DNA of 64,000 bases, from positions 54,129,000 to 54,192,999 of the forward strand of contig CM074185.1 of assembly GCA_037179385.1 (NCBI GenBank), read 5' to 3'. The notes under the pieces were generated by a model. The model searched no databases and was not told the DNA's origin. It saw nothing but the letters and a program-made list of their open reading frames with translations. This document shows, one piece after another, positions 38,269-48,919 of this stretch (positions are counted from its first letter, which is position 1; each line of letters starts with the position of its first letter). A program made the translations under genes and the position numbers. The stretch comes from Holothuria scabra. Taxonomy: Eukaryota; Echinodermata; Holothuroidea; Aspidochirotida; Holothuriidae.

Positions 38269-38839
38269 CAATCTAAATTTGTCTCAACATTTCTGCAAAC
38301 TTAAAAGAAATATTAACCTTTAATGAAACTGAAGCTCATCCGACATATGTCAGTCTAGACTTTAGATTACCTTCCTGAAGGAACTTAAATATCTGAATAA
38401 GAGCAAGTTACAATCCATAACATCATCATATAAAATTTCTTTTAAGCAAAGTATTATCTTTTGATCTGCTACTAGTTGACTTGCTACAGTAGCCTAGAAA
38501 ACATATCATACTGGCCGGGCCACAAAAAAAGGATTCAACATTTGTATTTTTCTAATAAATATAAACTCTGCCCCATAGTACTTAGTACCTCTTCCCAAAG
38601 TATCAAAGGTACAGTACAGTAGCACACAGGTGGAATCCTTCCAATACTCTCTTTACAGTTAAAGATTAGTAGGCCATCCTTCCTCTGACCTGACTATAAA
38701 AAATCCAGGAAAACTGGTTTAAACATTGTCAACATGAAATTGCTGTTTTTTTAACAAACAGTATTCACTTCATGAGCAACATAGTGTTACTACTGTCAGA
38801 AAAGATCATATCTGTGAGTTTTTCTTTTTTTGGTTTTAG

Positions 38840-38954
38840 AAAACACAACACTTACAAATGTGAAGAATACACAAAATTTGCTGGGGGCAAATTGGTAGAA
38901 ACAACACAAGGAAAAAGATACTGTAGCCAATGTTGGATTGTTCAGTTAAACTGA
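38840..38954 (+). CDS. Possible terminal exon, Cys-containing
   Basis: A strong polypyrimidine acceptor (TTTTTTTGGTTTTAG) precedes a frame that enters with one base of a split codon. It encodes KHNTYKCEEYTKF, GGKLVETTQGKR and YCSQCWIVQLN before TGA. C and CxxC spacing hints at a metal site. Its stop is five bases from the stop of the opposite-strand transposase-domain exon. No upstream partner exon identified. Confidence 0.33.
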
Positions 38955-38959
38955 AATGC

Positions 38960-40737
38960 TTACTCTCCTGGTGAATGTGAAGAAGGGGGAGTTGTGGAAA
39001 GTGATGACGTTGTTGGTAGTTCACTCTCCTCTGCTTGTACATGGATGGTTACATCTGTTAATGGCAAGTTTCTAAAATCTCCATCCAATTTTACACCATT
39101 CTGACTTCCTGTCACAGATCTAGCCACTTGTGATGGAGGTAGTTGGCAGAGTGTTCTCCAAATCACCTCAACTAACATATCATATACATACGAATAACAT
39201 CGTCCTTTAAACAAAGTATTGTCCATCCAATCCCTCTTCTTCTTGGGGTAAATGATAATCTGTCCTTTGCTGTCTATATGAAGCTTTCCTTTTAAGTGCC
39301 GTAGTTCTTTTTGTATAGTACTTTCTCTGTTAAAATTGTGTTCCAGGGCAGCAAGTTTATTTCTGGCAAGAAGATCTTGCTGGGTGAGTTTTTCTCCCTT
39401 AGGGCAATACTTGAGCAATACTGACTGGTAGTTCTTTATCCCATCAGAATGATAAAATTCTTTCAACAGTCCAACATCATATAGAAACTGTGGATCATAG
39501 ACAATAGAGCTAAGTTCCTCACAAGATTCCAAAGAACTGCGGATCCAGACATTGTTACCATCTGGAAGAACAGGTGCAGAGGCAATAATGTTTCCATCAC
39601 TCTCCTGAACTTTGACCTTTGATACAAGGTCAATAACTGATGTCCATTTCTCCTGCAGGATTTTAGGATCACCCCCACAAGTTGAAGCTGCCCAGTAAAG
39701 GTGATTTTGCAAGCTAGAACCCAAAAATGCCAATTCTCCATTGTCTGTTAGCTTCGCACGCTCCCTGACTTTATCGGCAAGTTGCTTTGACAAGTGATGC
39801 ATGTGGAAATCGTGTTTCACATTATGCTCCTTAAACATGTTTGTCATCACCTCAGCTATTCCAGCATGTTGGTCAGTGGCGACAGCCTTAACTCTGACTC
39901 CCTTCTTTAAAACTTGTTCTAAACATTCACTGAATCCTACTTTTTCTACAAAGTTCAAAGTACTGTTTGTTTCTTTTATACCCTTGCATTCAAAGTTGAT
40001 AACTTTACCTGTCTTTTCATCCAACAAGGTGTAAGTACAGAATCCTGGGACATCAAGAGTACTATCTGCACAAAGAACCACTTGACTAGACTTCTGTAAG
40101 TCTGCATAGAGCATGTTTGTCGCTTTCAGCCACATATCATTAATTACTGAACACAATGGTTCATCGTGCAAAGAATAAATCTGCTTCTTGTCTACAAAGC
40201 TGACATTCAGAAATCCCATGAAATTACAAATTTGGTTGTAGGTATTTGCAGCAAACAGGAGGGCTGAAGAGCAAAGAACATCCAACAAAGGTACTTTACC
40301 CGCAACTGGCTGTGACTTCCAGTCTAAGATTTGATGACCATTTTCGCACCGTACTGATATTTTCAAGAGGGTTCCAACTGGAATGGATTTGTTTATTACC
40401 CTTGGTGGTGATGAGCATTTTGGGCAGCGCAATGCTGACAGTAACTCATCCAGAGCACTTTCTGTCACAATGAACTTCCTTTCATCGATGAGTTTTTGGG
40501 AGGCTTTATAGCAAGATTTCTTATTGCTTGAAGAATTGTTGGTGTCTTCATAACTTTTTGAGTATCCACCAAGAATGCCCCCAGAACCTGATAGCTCTTG
40601 TGTGGTTGCATATCCATGGTCAAGTAGGACCACTCCGGGTTCACCAATGACTTCATCTTCTGATTCTGTCAAACCATGGCTGGGTATGATAGTTTCACTG
40701 GTTATATTCTCTGCATCTTCGTATTGTGTCCAGGCAT
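38960..40737 (-). CDS. THAP-associated transposase-like protein, terminal exon (DDE/RNase-H-like domain)
   Basis: A long terminal exon of about 592 codons, entering in phase 1 at acceptor CCTACCCACAG; the apparent upstream extension is intron. Numbering residues with the exon starting near residue 9: an acidic Ser-rich lead (10-80); a zinc-ribbon-like motif CPKC (113-116) with CENGH (139-143); a WKSQP motif (148-152); then the catalytic-type core. This core has CADSTLDVPGFCTYTLLD (first Asp 233), AVATDQHAG (second Asp 297), FHMHHLSKQL (319-328), and LLKYCPK followed by ARNKLAALEHNFN with candidate Glu 474. The C-terminal tail is Ser/Thr/Pro-rich. The order matches the DNA-transposase-derived proteins that accompany THAP domains. 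All candidate acidic residues are present and no stop interrupts 1.78 kb. It could be an active transposon gene or a domesticated one; I cannot decide, and the exact superfamily (Kolobok-like or other) is inference. Confidence 0.8.
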
Positions 40738-41766
40738 CTGTGGGTAGGAATACACATAGCAATGTTTATTTTATATTAAAGGCATACTCCTGTGACTGTT
40801 CATTAGGGTCTTGCAAGACAGACAAAAATATTCCAGACCCTGTCCTTCAAACCGTGTCACAGTATCCATTTTCTAACTCAAGGTTTCTTACTTTAAACGT
40901 TAGTTTTACTTATTCGTTAAAAGATACCTTCACTTTTCAACAAAGCACAGAAAGAGATGTTGGCATATTGCCTCCGATTTCTTTTGTTTTTCATTTTAAT
41001 TGAATATCCTGTTTGCTCTTGAAATTTTAGACTGTTAGAAATTGTTTGGGTATCACTTCCTGTAGATCTAGCATTACCTCACACCAAATATGTAGAGAAT
41101 ATAGCTAGCAATGCTGTTTGCTTATTATTCCTTGCAGGGACATTAAATTTATGGAATAAATTGGATGCAAAGTCAAATTCATGTGCTGCAATGACATCAC
41201 AGGGTTCTGGTAATGCACAAAATCTCAAGAAAAAATGGCATTACTTTGAATATTGGTATCTTGTGAATGTTATGCTATTAAGATGCAGCTTTCACCTCAT
41301 AAAAAATAATTCTACATATTTTGAAATCAATGCATTTTGTCTCTTGAAAATCCCTTCCATCAAATGATCTAAACAGGGCTCTTACTTAAATAAGAGAAAC
41401 ATTGTTGCAGACAAAATTTTTACTCTTATAAAACTATCGTATAATGTGTACGCATTGAGGAAGGCAACAGACAAGTTTGGAAATTCACCACTTCTGTCTG
41501 GGGTGCAAGGTGAATGTACCACTTCACCTGTGTACATATTTGCATGTAACTGAACCAGTCCACTAGGCAAAGTATAATTCTTGCACTACATTGGCTGCAT
41601 TGGAAATAACTGTGCAAATTTGCATAAAGCAGATGGTTGCCACAAAGGTAAAGGTACAACTTGACATTTGACCCATCCCAAGATGATTTGCCTGTGAACA
41701 TTTCTCAAGTTATCCATTCAACATGATGCAGATCTTGATTTTCATGACATACTGTATGGTTCCTAC
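40738..41766. other. Intron of the THAP-transposase gene; no other gene supported
   Basis: Lies between the terminal and Ser/Thr-rich exons. Minus-strand frames near 41382-41701 are open for 60-90 codons but lack a clean exon structure. Confidence 0.4.
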
Positions 41767-43390
41767 AAAAACCAGAATGCAAAAATGCATTGAGGTTTCG
41801 ATGATACATACATGCTCTTTTCAATAAAATGCTACATTCCTTGTAACAACTGGTGACCCAAAATAACCTTTGTCTCCACCTGTAAGTAACTGGTTTTTCT
41901 TTTAACCAAAACATTTCTATATTCAAAAAGCCAAATTTCATACTGTGCCTTAAGATATTCTGCAAACAAGGTTTTCAGAGTCTGATGTCAGGTGATACCA
42001 GATAACCATTGACCTCCACCAAAAACAACAGGTACTGTACAGTACTTTCAACTCACCATAACACATCCACATACTAATTTGGAAATCCATCCAAGTTTCC
42101 TACCTTGAGATATCCCATTTTGAAAAGTTTTTCAAAGTTTGACTGATCATGACCCCAGATGTCCTTTCACCTCCACCAAAAAAACCTTATACAGACCATC
42201 TTCTCACCATAATTCATTCACACACTAACTGTGAAATCCACCCACCTTTTGTACCTTGAACTATCCTAAACAAGTTTTTCTGAGTTTGACCCCAAATGAC
42301 CTTTGACCTCTACCAAAATCAATAAGGTTCTTCCTTACATCATAACGCATCAACATATCAAGTTTGAAATCAATCCAAGCTTCCTCCCTTGAGATATAGC
42401 GTAAACAAGTAGTTCGGGGTTTAACCCTATGTGACCCCAAATGACCTTTGACCTCCACCAAAATTTATTGGGTTTTTCCTTATATCATAATGCATCAACA
42501 TATCAAGTTTGAAATGAATCAAAGTTTCCTACCTTGAGATATAGTGTACACCAGGATTTCGGGATTTGACCCCATGTGACCCCAAATGACCTTTGACTCC
42601 AGGAAAATATATCGGGTTCTTTCTTACATCAAAACACATCAACCTATCAAGATTGAAATAAATCCAAGTTTCCTACCATGATGTATCATGTAAACAAGGA
42701 TTTCGGGATTTGACCCCATGTGACCCCAAATGACCTTTGACCTCCAGGAAAATATATCGGGTTCTTTCTTACATCATAACACATCAACCTATCAAGATTG
42801 AAATAAATCCAAGTTTCCTACCATGATGTATCATGTAAACAAGGATTTCAGGGTTTGACCCCAAATGACCTTTGACCTCCACGAAAATATATCGGGTTCT
42901 TTCTTACATCATAACACATCAACATATCAAGTTTGAAATTGATCCAAGTTTTCTACCATGAGATATCATGTAAACAAGGATTTCAGGGTTTGACCCCACG
43001 TGACCCCAAATGACCTTTGACCTCCACCAAAATCAATAGGGTTCTTCCTTACATCTTAACGCATCAATATATCAAGTTTGAAATTAATCCAAGTTTCCTG
43101 TCTTGAGATATTGTGTAAACAAAGATTTTGGTTTTGACCCCCTGTGACCTCAGATGACCTTTGACCTCAACCAAAATAAACAGGGTTCTTCCTCTTAATA
43201 TGGGGTATCTGTGTATCAAGTTTGAGAACTGTCAGATCTTCCCTTCTCAAGATATCGTGTAAACAACAAAGTGTCACAAACACACACACACACGCACACG
43301 CATACATACATACATACACACACATACACACGCACATACACACACACGCCATCATGAATACATAGGTTTCTCTTTTTATCGAAACCAAAA
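41767..43390. mobile_element. Satellite-bearing element, copy 1
   Basis: The left boundary AGGTTTCGATGATA (41793-41806), with shared flank AACCAGAATGCAAAAATGC, and the right boundary TATCGAAACC (near 43377-43386) are inverted copies. Inside are about ten diverged 140-150-bp units, then a (CA)n tract at 43277-43348, then CGCCATCATGAAT. The same left flank, satellite, CA tract and right end recur at 51931-55160, so this is one transposable family. It has no coding capacity. It sits in an intron of the THAP-transposase gene. The structure resembles tandem-repeat-cored, microsatellite-tailed non-autonomous elements known from other marine invertebrates. Confidence 0.7.
43277..43348. repeat. (CA)n tract inside satellite element copy 1
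   Basis: About 70 bases of CA with CGCA and CATA variants, between the satellite array and the right end. Confidence 0.92.
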
Positions 43391-44091
43391 ACCATTTAGT
43401 ACTCTGTACTGTAGCTCCAAACCAAGTAGTTGCTTCCACTCAGGCTTTCAAACTTCAAATGATGTAAACGACTCTATTTAACAAATATTTCTGGAGAGAG
43501 ACATTCATTTATACTTGGTCAAGTTTTTCTCCAACACTCAATGGTTAATTGTACTAAATAGCTACTTGTGTGCACATCATTTGAGACTTTTCGCTTTCTG
43601 TTTGTAACAACGAGGCATTGGTAATCATTCCAACCATTTTCAGGTTTCCCATGCAGACCCAGATTTTGATCCTCACATACTTTTTTGAGGCATTACTTCC
43701 AAAGGCATCCTAACCCCTTAGTTATCAAGTAGTGGTAGGCTAGCCCATTACATTAATTGCACCATAATGGACTCCTGAAGTTTCAAGGGGCCCCAACCCA
43801 TGTCTTTAAGTGTTCAACCTTGAAACTTATACTCTGCTAGCAAAGATGTCTCCAATTCCCCTCCCAAAGGGTCTTCCTTTTTTTTTATTTTTGTCAGCAA
43901 CGTATTTTGTGTCCCAATTACATTGTTAGTTGTCTTATAAAGTTACCACTTAGCCTTCCCAAACAATCAGGCCTATATCCCTTCCATTTACAATTTTGAG
44001 AAACCTCTAAGTCATGCCCCCTTTTCTATCCTTAAGCCAATATGTGCAGTACCAACTACAGTGTGAAAATACAAAACTAAGTTGCACTCAC
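43391..44091. other. Intron sequence, nothing recognised
   Basis: No repeat or coding signal. A short T run lies near 43880. Confidence 0.4.
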
Positions 44092-44526
44092 CTTTCTTTG
44101 TGGCTGGTGGAATTTGTACATATTTTGGAATCGTTAGCAACTGAGTTGATTTGTGAGTTGAACCTGTCTTGCTTGCTGAAGTGTTGCCCAACCTCAAATC
44201 TGAAGGCAAGGCTGATGAACAAGGAGAAATAAAAAACTGAAATGGTGGAGCTGAAGAACTGGTAGTGGTGACAGGCCGAAATGGTCCAGCTGAAGAACTG
44301 GTAGTGGTGGCAGTGTGAAGTGGTCGGGCTGAAGAACTGGTAGTGATGACAGGCTGAGATGGCTGAGCTGACGAACTGTGAGTGGTGACAGGCTGAGATG
44401 GCTGAGCTGAAGGACTGGCAATAAAAATAGGCTGAGATGGTCGGACTGAAGTACTGCCAGTTGGGACCGATTGGGTAGTTAATGAATAACCACTAATGGT
44501 TTTATTTGGCTGTTGCACTACAAACT
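44092..44526 (-). CDS. THAP-transposase gene, Ser/Thr/Pro-repeat exon
   Basis: 145 codons between acceptor TTTTGATTGCAG and donor AAAG|GTGAGT, phase 1 at both ends. Encodes a low-complexity linker with six 13-residue repeats of the type SAQPSQPVTTHSS, SARPLHTATTTSS, SAGPFRPVTTTSS. Before them are FVVQQPNKTISGY, and after them LRLGNTSASKTG and PKYVQIPPATKK. Joined to exon 40737-38960 it gives TKK-D-AWTQ with no frame change. It is probably a flexible, disordered or heavily O-glycosylatable linker; for a nuclear DNA-binding protein the first is likelier. The repeat is a 39-bp tandem duplication and may vary in copy number. Confidence 0.68.
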
Positions 44527-45859
44527 CTGCAATCAAAAATAGATAAACATAAAGTTCAATCAAAAGGGAGCCAATTTGGCATGAGAAATGGAATGGGACA
44601 GGAGAAATGGGTGTATAGTAAAGCAGTGGAAGAGGGCTTTTTCATAGTAAAGGGATGCCAGGGAGTTAACCCGGGGGGCAACAAACGTCCATAGGAAACA
44701 GCTTACAAACCAGTCTATGAAAAGATGCGTGTTTACCCAATTTTAAAGTCATTTCAAGAACATGCAGAGATCTCACAGCTCGCAAAAGAAAGAGTAGACT
44801 ATACATAGTCTTTTCAAACGCCCATAACCTAAACGGCGAAAGACCCCCCAAAGTACACTAAAAACCTTAATGATAGACGACTATCAAATGAGATAATTGT
44901 GTGATGTAAAGTGTCATGTGACACACAAAACTCTAAGAAACACTTGAGTATCAACACTCTCACCTCTCAAAAAAAGTGATAAAGTGAGAACCCACGATGC
45001 AACTTGTAATCCAAGTGTTTTACTTGACTGCTTTTGAGCAATCACTCATGTGGAGAAAAAATCGTCACAAACTGCATGAATTGGGCTATCAAAACAACAA
45101 ACCGTCCTAACTGAGATACTCAAAGCAAATAATGTGCTGTCAAGACTGTTCTGCAATAACTGATTGGATGTTCTTGACAACCTATCATTGCCTACAAAAA
45201 GGCTGCAATGTGATTGATTGCCTTGTATTATCATACAAGGTTCCAGAGCTACAGGAAAAAAGGCCTACAAAGCAACCTCAGAGTTAAACTGCACATAGTT
45301 AAATCCTCCCATTCAGAAAGGGACAACAAAGGAACTAAATTTCCCTACTTACGTCAAAATTAAAGGAATTGAATCTCATCTTTAAACTGTGAATATGTAC
45401 CCAGGTGGAGAAAACAACAGCGTCACTAAGTCTGTGGCCCATGCTGAAAATGAACTCTCCTAACCCACGTCAATCAGAGCAGTTTTCTAATAACAAGGGC
45501 AGTGGGGTAGCTACTAGGGGAGGGGGGGAAAGGGGGCAAGTTGCCCCCCCTGGAAAAAAATTTGAGGGAATTTGGGGGAAATTTGATGAAATTGGGGAAA
45601 TGAATGAAATGATAAGCCCTTTTTCCATTTCACAAAATTTTTGTCAGAATAAGAAATTGTGAGACACTTCTCATACATAATTCGTATTTTCATGCAACAA
45701 ATAAACCCAGATTTTGTCAGCCTGGCATGAACCAGCCTGACTCGCGTTTCACAGAGATGTCCTCACTGCGCAGCAGATTGAATGTTCTTTATCTTGAATA
45801 CGCGCTGGTGTTATGGTCAGTGCATTCCAGTGCACAGGAAGCTGCTATTCTGCTGATCA
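44527..45859. other. Intron or intergenic sequence; a GGGGTAGC/poly-G repeat fragment
   Basis: GGTAGCTACTAGGGGAGGGG near 45507, with GGGGGCAAGTTGCCCCCC, belongs to the recurring GGCGTAGCC-plus-G-run repeat. The rest is unremarkable. The plus frame at 45727-45939 only runs into the 82-bp array. Confidence 0.45.
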
Positions 45860-47333
45860 TCATTACAGTGAAAAGCTGTAAACCCGAACTAAAGAATATG
45901 ATCACCTTGAACAAAGTCTCTGCGTTGTACACTAGCTAGAATCATTACAGTGAAAAGCTGTAAACCCGAACTAAAGAATATGATCACCTTGAACAAAGTC
46001 TCTGCATTGTACACTAGCTAGAATCATTACAGTGAAAAGCTGTAAACCCGAACTAAAGAATATGATCACCTTGAACAAAGTCTCTGCATTGTACACTAGC
46101 TAGAATCATTACAGTGAAAAGCTGTAAACCCGAACTAAAGAATATGATCACCTTGAACAAAGTCTCTGCGTTGTACACTAGCTAGAATCATTACAGTGAA
46201 AAGCTGTAAACCCGAACTAAAGAATATGATCACCTTGAACAAAGTCTCTGCGTTGTACACTAGCTAGAATCATTACAGTGAAAAGCTGTAAACCCGAACT
46301 AAAGAATATGATCACCTTGAACAAAGTCTCTGCGTTGTACACTAGCTAGAATCATTACAGTGAAAAGCTGTAAACCCGAACTAAAGAATATGATCACCTT
46401 GAACAAAGTCTCTGCGTTGTACACTAGCTAGAATCATTACAGTGAAAAGCTGTAAACCCGAACTAAAGAATATGATCACCTTGAACAAAGTCTCTGCGTT
46501 GTACACTAGCTAGAATCATTACAGTGAAAAGCTGTAAACCCGAACTAAAGAATATGATCACCTTGAACAAAGTCTCTGCATTGTACACAAGCTAGAATCA
46601 TTACAGTGAAAAGCTGTAAATCCAAACTAAAGAATATGATCACCTTGAACAAAGTCTCTGCGTTGTACACTAGCTAGAATCATTACAGTGAAAAGCTGTA
46701 AACTCTAACTAAACAATATGATCACCTTGAACAAAGTCTCTGCGTTGTACACTAGCTAGAATCATTACAGTGAAAAGCTGTAAACCCGAACTAAAGAATA
46801 TGATCACCTTGAACAAAGTCTCTGCGTTGTACACTAGCTAGAATCATTACAGTGAAAAGCTGTAAACCCTAACTAAAGAATATGATCACCTTGAACAAAG
46901 TCTCTGCATTGTACACTAGCTAGAATCATTACAGTGAAAAGCTGTAAACCCGAACTAAAGAATATGATCACCTTGAACAAAGTCTCTGCATTGTACACAA
47001 GTTAGAATCATTACAGTGAAAAGCTGTAAAACCGAACTAAAGAATATGATCACCTTGAACAAAGTCTCTGCATTGTACACAAGCTAGAATCATTACAGTG
47101 AAAAGCTGTAAACCTGAACTAAAGAATATGATCACCTTGAACAAAGTCTCTGCGTTGTACATTAGCTAGAATCATTACAGTGAAAAGCTGCAAACCCGAA
47201 CTAAAGAATATGATCACCTTGAACAAAGTCTCTGCATTGTACACTAGCTAGAATCATTACAGTGAAAAGCTGTAAACCCGAACTAAAGAATATGATCACC
47301 TTGAACAAAGTCTCTGCGTTGTACACAAGCTAG
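45860..47333. repeat. 82-bp tandem array, 18 units
   Basis: Units start CATTACAGTGAAAAGCTG and end GTACACTAGCTAG. Eighteen fit the span exactly (about 1474 bases). Most differ by zero to three bases, chiefly GCGTTG versus GCATTG and ACTAGC versus ACAAGC, so expansion or homogenisation is recent. Each unit has a small inverted repeat, TTACAG/CTGTAA, and a palindromic CTAGCTAG. No coding role. Confidence 0.97.
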
Positions 47334-47684
47334 AAGCAGGAGGAGTTTAAACAATAAGCTATGGATGGGACTGAAACAATCCATGGCTATGGATGGGACT
47401 GAAAGAATCCATGGCTTACCATAAACATAACATTTGTCAAGAAATTAGAATGAAGAGGATATAGTACATGGGCATGCTTAGATTTTGTTACTTAACCTAA
47501 TCCCTGGGGGCTCACAGGCTAGTTCGGGGAAATAGCTCTCTATTGCAACAATAACGGGTCCATGAATACCTTGTCCTATGCTAGAACTTACTCGGTGAAT
47601 GTAACCTTCTACTTTCAACAGATTGTTGTTCTAACAGGAAATCCTGTGTGATCGAGCAACTATCAGGCCTCAGTCCCTTCAGTG
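47334..47684. other. No gene recognised; short direct duplication
   Basis: GGCTATGGATGGGACTGAAA occurs twice next to each other near 47356 and 47381. Otherwise unique. Confidence 0.5.
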
Positions 47685-48095
47685 GCGTATGAAGGGGGGG
47701 GGGGAAATTGGGCCATGTCCCCCTCACGGATGCCATTTATTTTAATGTTCTGAAAATACGTAGCCTTACTTAAGTAACACAAATTTTACTTCAACAGATA
47801 GCATATGTGGCACCAGACTGAATGTAAGGACACGAATTTTAAAAAAATTTTCAAAAGGGAAGGATTGTCTCTGCACGGCCCCATCAGTGATGCCAATTTT
47901 TTAAATTCCTACAAATAGGCAAATTCTGTCAAATTCCAATTTGTACTCAAAAGGTAACGTCTGTATCCCACTGGTGGCACCAATTGCAAAAGAACACCCA
48001 CCTTTTCAAGAATTTTTAAATGGGAGGGCCCACCCCATAGACTCCTTCTTTGGCCAGCACAGACGCGCAAAATGGGGAGAGGGAGCGGAGGGTGT
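47685..48095. repeat. Interspersed repeat starting CAGTGGCGTATG plus poly-G
   Basis: It begins with the GTGGCGTA motif and an 11-base G run, then blocks about CCCCCTCACGGATGCC and GGAGGGCCCACCCC. It resembles the repeat motifs near 1453, 45507 and 63300, but only the head is clearly shared. Confidence 0.45.
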
Positions 48096-48224
48096 TCAGG
48101 TGCAGTGAGAAATAGTTTGCCTTTTATCACGCAAGAGATGTTAGGGGTAAAATCATTAACAGATGAGAGTTCGATCAGTCACAGACAATTTCATCAATAC
48201 AGCGGATCTTTAATTTAACCAAGT

Positions 48225-48300
48225 TAGTTAGTTAGACCGAGTTTTATGGCACAGTTTCCAACCTATTGGTTCAAGTCGAGCCGGCCACGGCCGTTTTGCT
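48225..48300. repeat. Short interspersed repeat, copy a
   Basis: AGTTTTATGGCACAGTTTCC, ACCTATTGGTTCAAGTCGAG and CCGGCCACGGCC in order. Reverse-complement relatives lie at about 55166-55225 and 56348-56412. Confidence 0.6.
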
Positions 48301-48700
48301 TTTGCAGTTTCCAATGAAGCCAAGAGTCACAATAGAGAGGCATTAGCATATTTTCAATACGTTGTATAGTTTCCCTGAAAAGAATAAAGGCCATTTCATG
48401 TAGGCCTCATAGTGATATTACATTTTACGTGACAATTTTCTGATCACTTAGCATGTTCTTGATTTTTTTCGTATTGCAAACAAAAGTTTAAAATAATGAC
48501 TGTTTGTTTATATTCTCTTTACAAGCATGAATACACAATTTTTGGCCATCTGAGGGGTCTAATTTTTAGAAATTTTCTCTACCCTCCGCACCAACCAATC
48601 AATGGTGGCACTGCGCTTAGTCTTTTGGGCAAAATTACATTCATCTGGAATGAAAAGGAGAAAGATTGAAAGAATGAAAAATAAAATGGTACAATGATAC
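48301..48700. other. Unassigned; possible second exon fragment
   Basis: A minus-strand acceptor CTTTTCATTCCAG near 48645 opens a frame reading ECNFAQKTKRSATIDWL to a GGAGG|GTAGAG donor-like site. Its phase does not fit the exon at 48919-48701, so it stays unassigned. Confidence 0.2.
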
Positions 48701-48919
48701 TTTTCTAACTGCTCTATTTGAAGCAGGAATATTTAAACCCAAGCCGCGAATGACAGGCTTGCTACTGATGAAGCTGCGCCATTCATAGTGAATGAGCAAG
48801 ACAGCAGAAACCGGTCTAGCTTGGTCATCAGAACCAACTGCAAAATATTCACACCCAGCATTAAATTTAAAGCCACATATCTTTCGCATTAGGTCACGTA
48901 TGATGATCTCGGGCCTTTC
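48701..48919 (-). CDS. Possible internal exon, unknown protein
   Basis: Exactly 73 codons between an acceptor (CCTTTTTTTAG) and a donor-like site (GAAAA|GTATCA), phase 0 on both sides. Reads ERPEIIIRDLMRKICGF, CEYFAVGSDDQARPVSAVL, HYEWRSFISSKPVIRG and LNIPASNRAV. Composition is protein-like, with no stop. It lies inside the THAP-transposase locus but cannot be put between exons 50699-50621 and 44526-44092, which meet in phase 1. It could follow the phase-0 end of exon 51631-51560 as an alternative. No family recognised. Confidence 0.38.

Noticed and set aside
38960..40762. Start of the transposase-domain protein at 40762
   Set aside because: The first codons are TTG and lie in a polypyrimidine stretch before an AG acceptor; the exon begins at 40737.
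41382..41701. Minus-strand coding exon reading LVQLHANMYTGEVVHSP
   Set aside because: Two competing frames are open and no acceptor/donor pair fits either; kept out of the gene model.
44194..44421. Leu/Pro/Ser frame inside the Ser/Thr exon
   Set aside because: Shadow of the repeat exon in another frame; only the frame bounded by phase-matched splice sites is retained.
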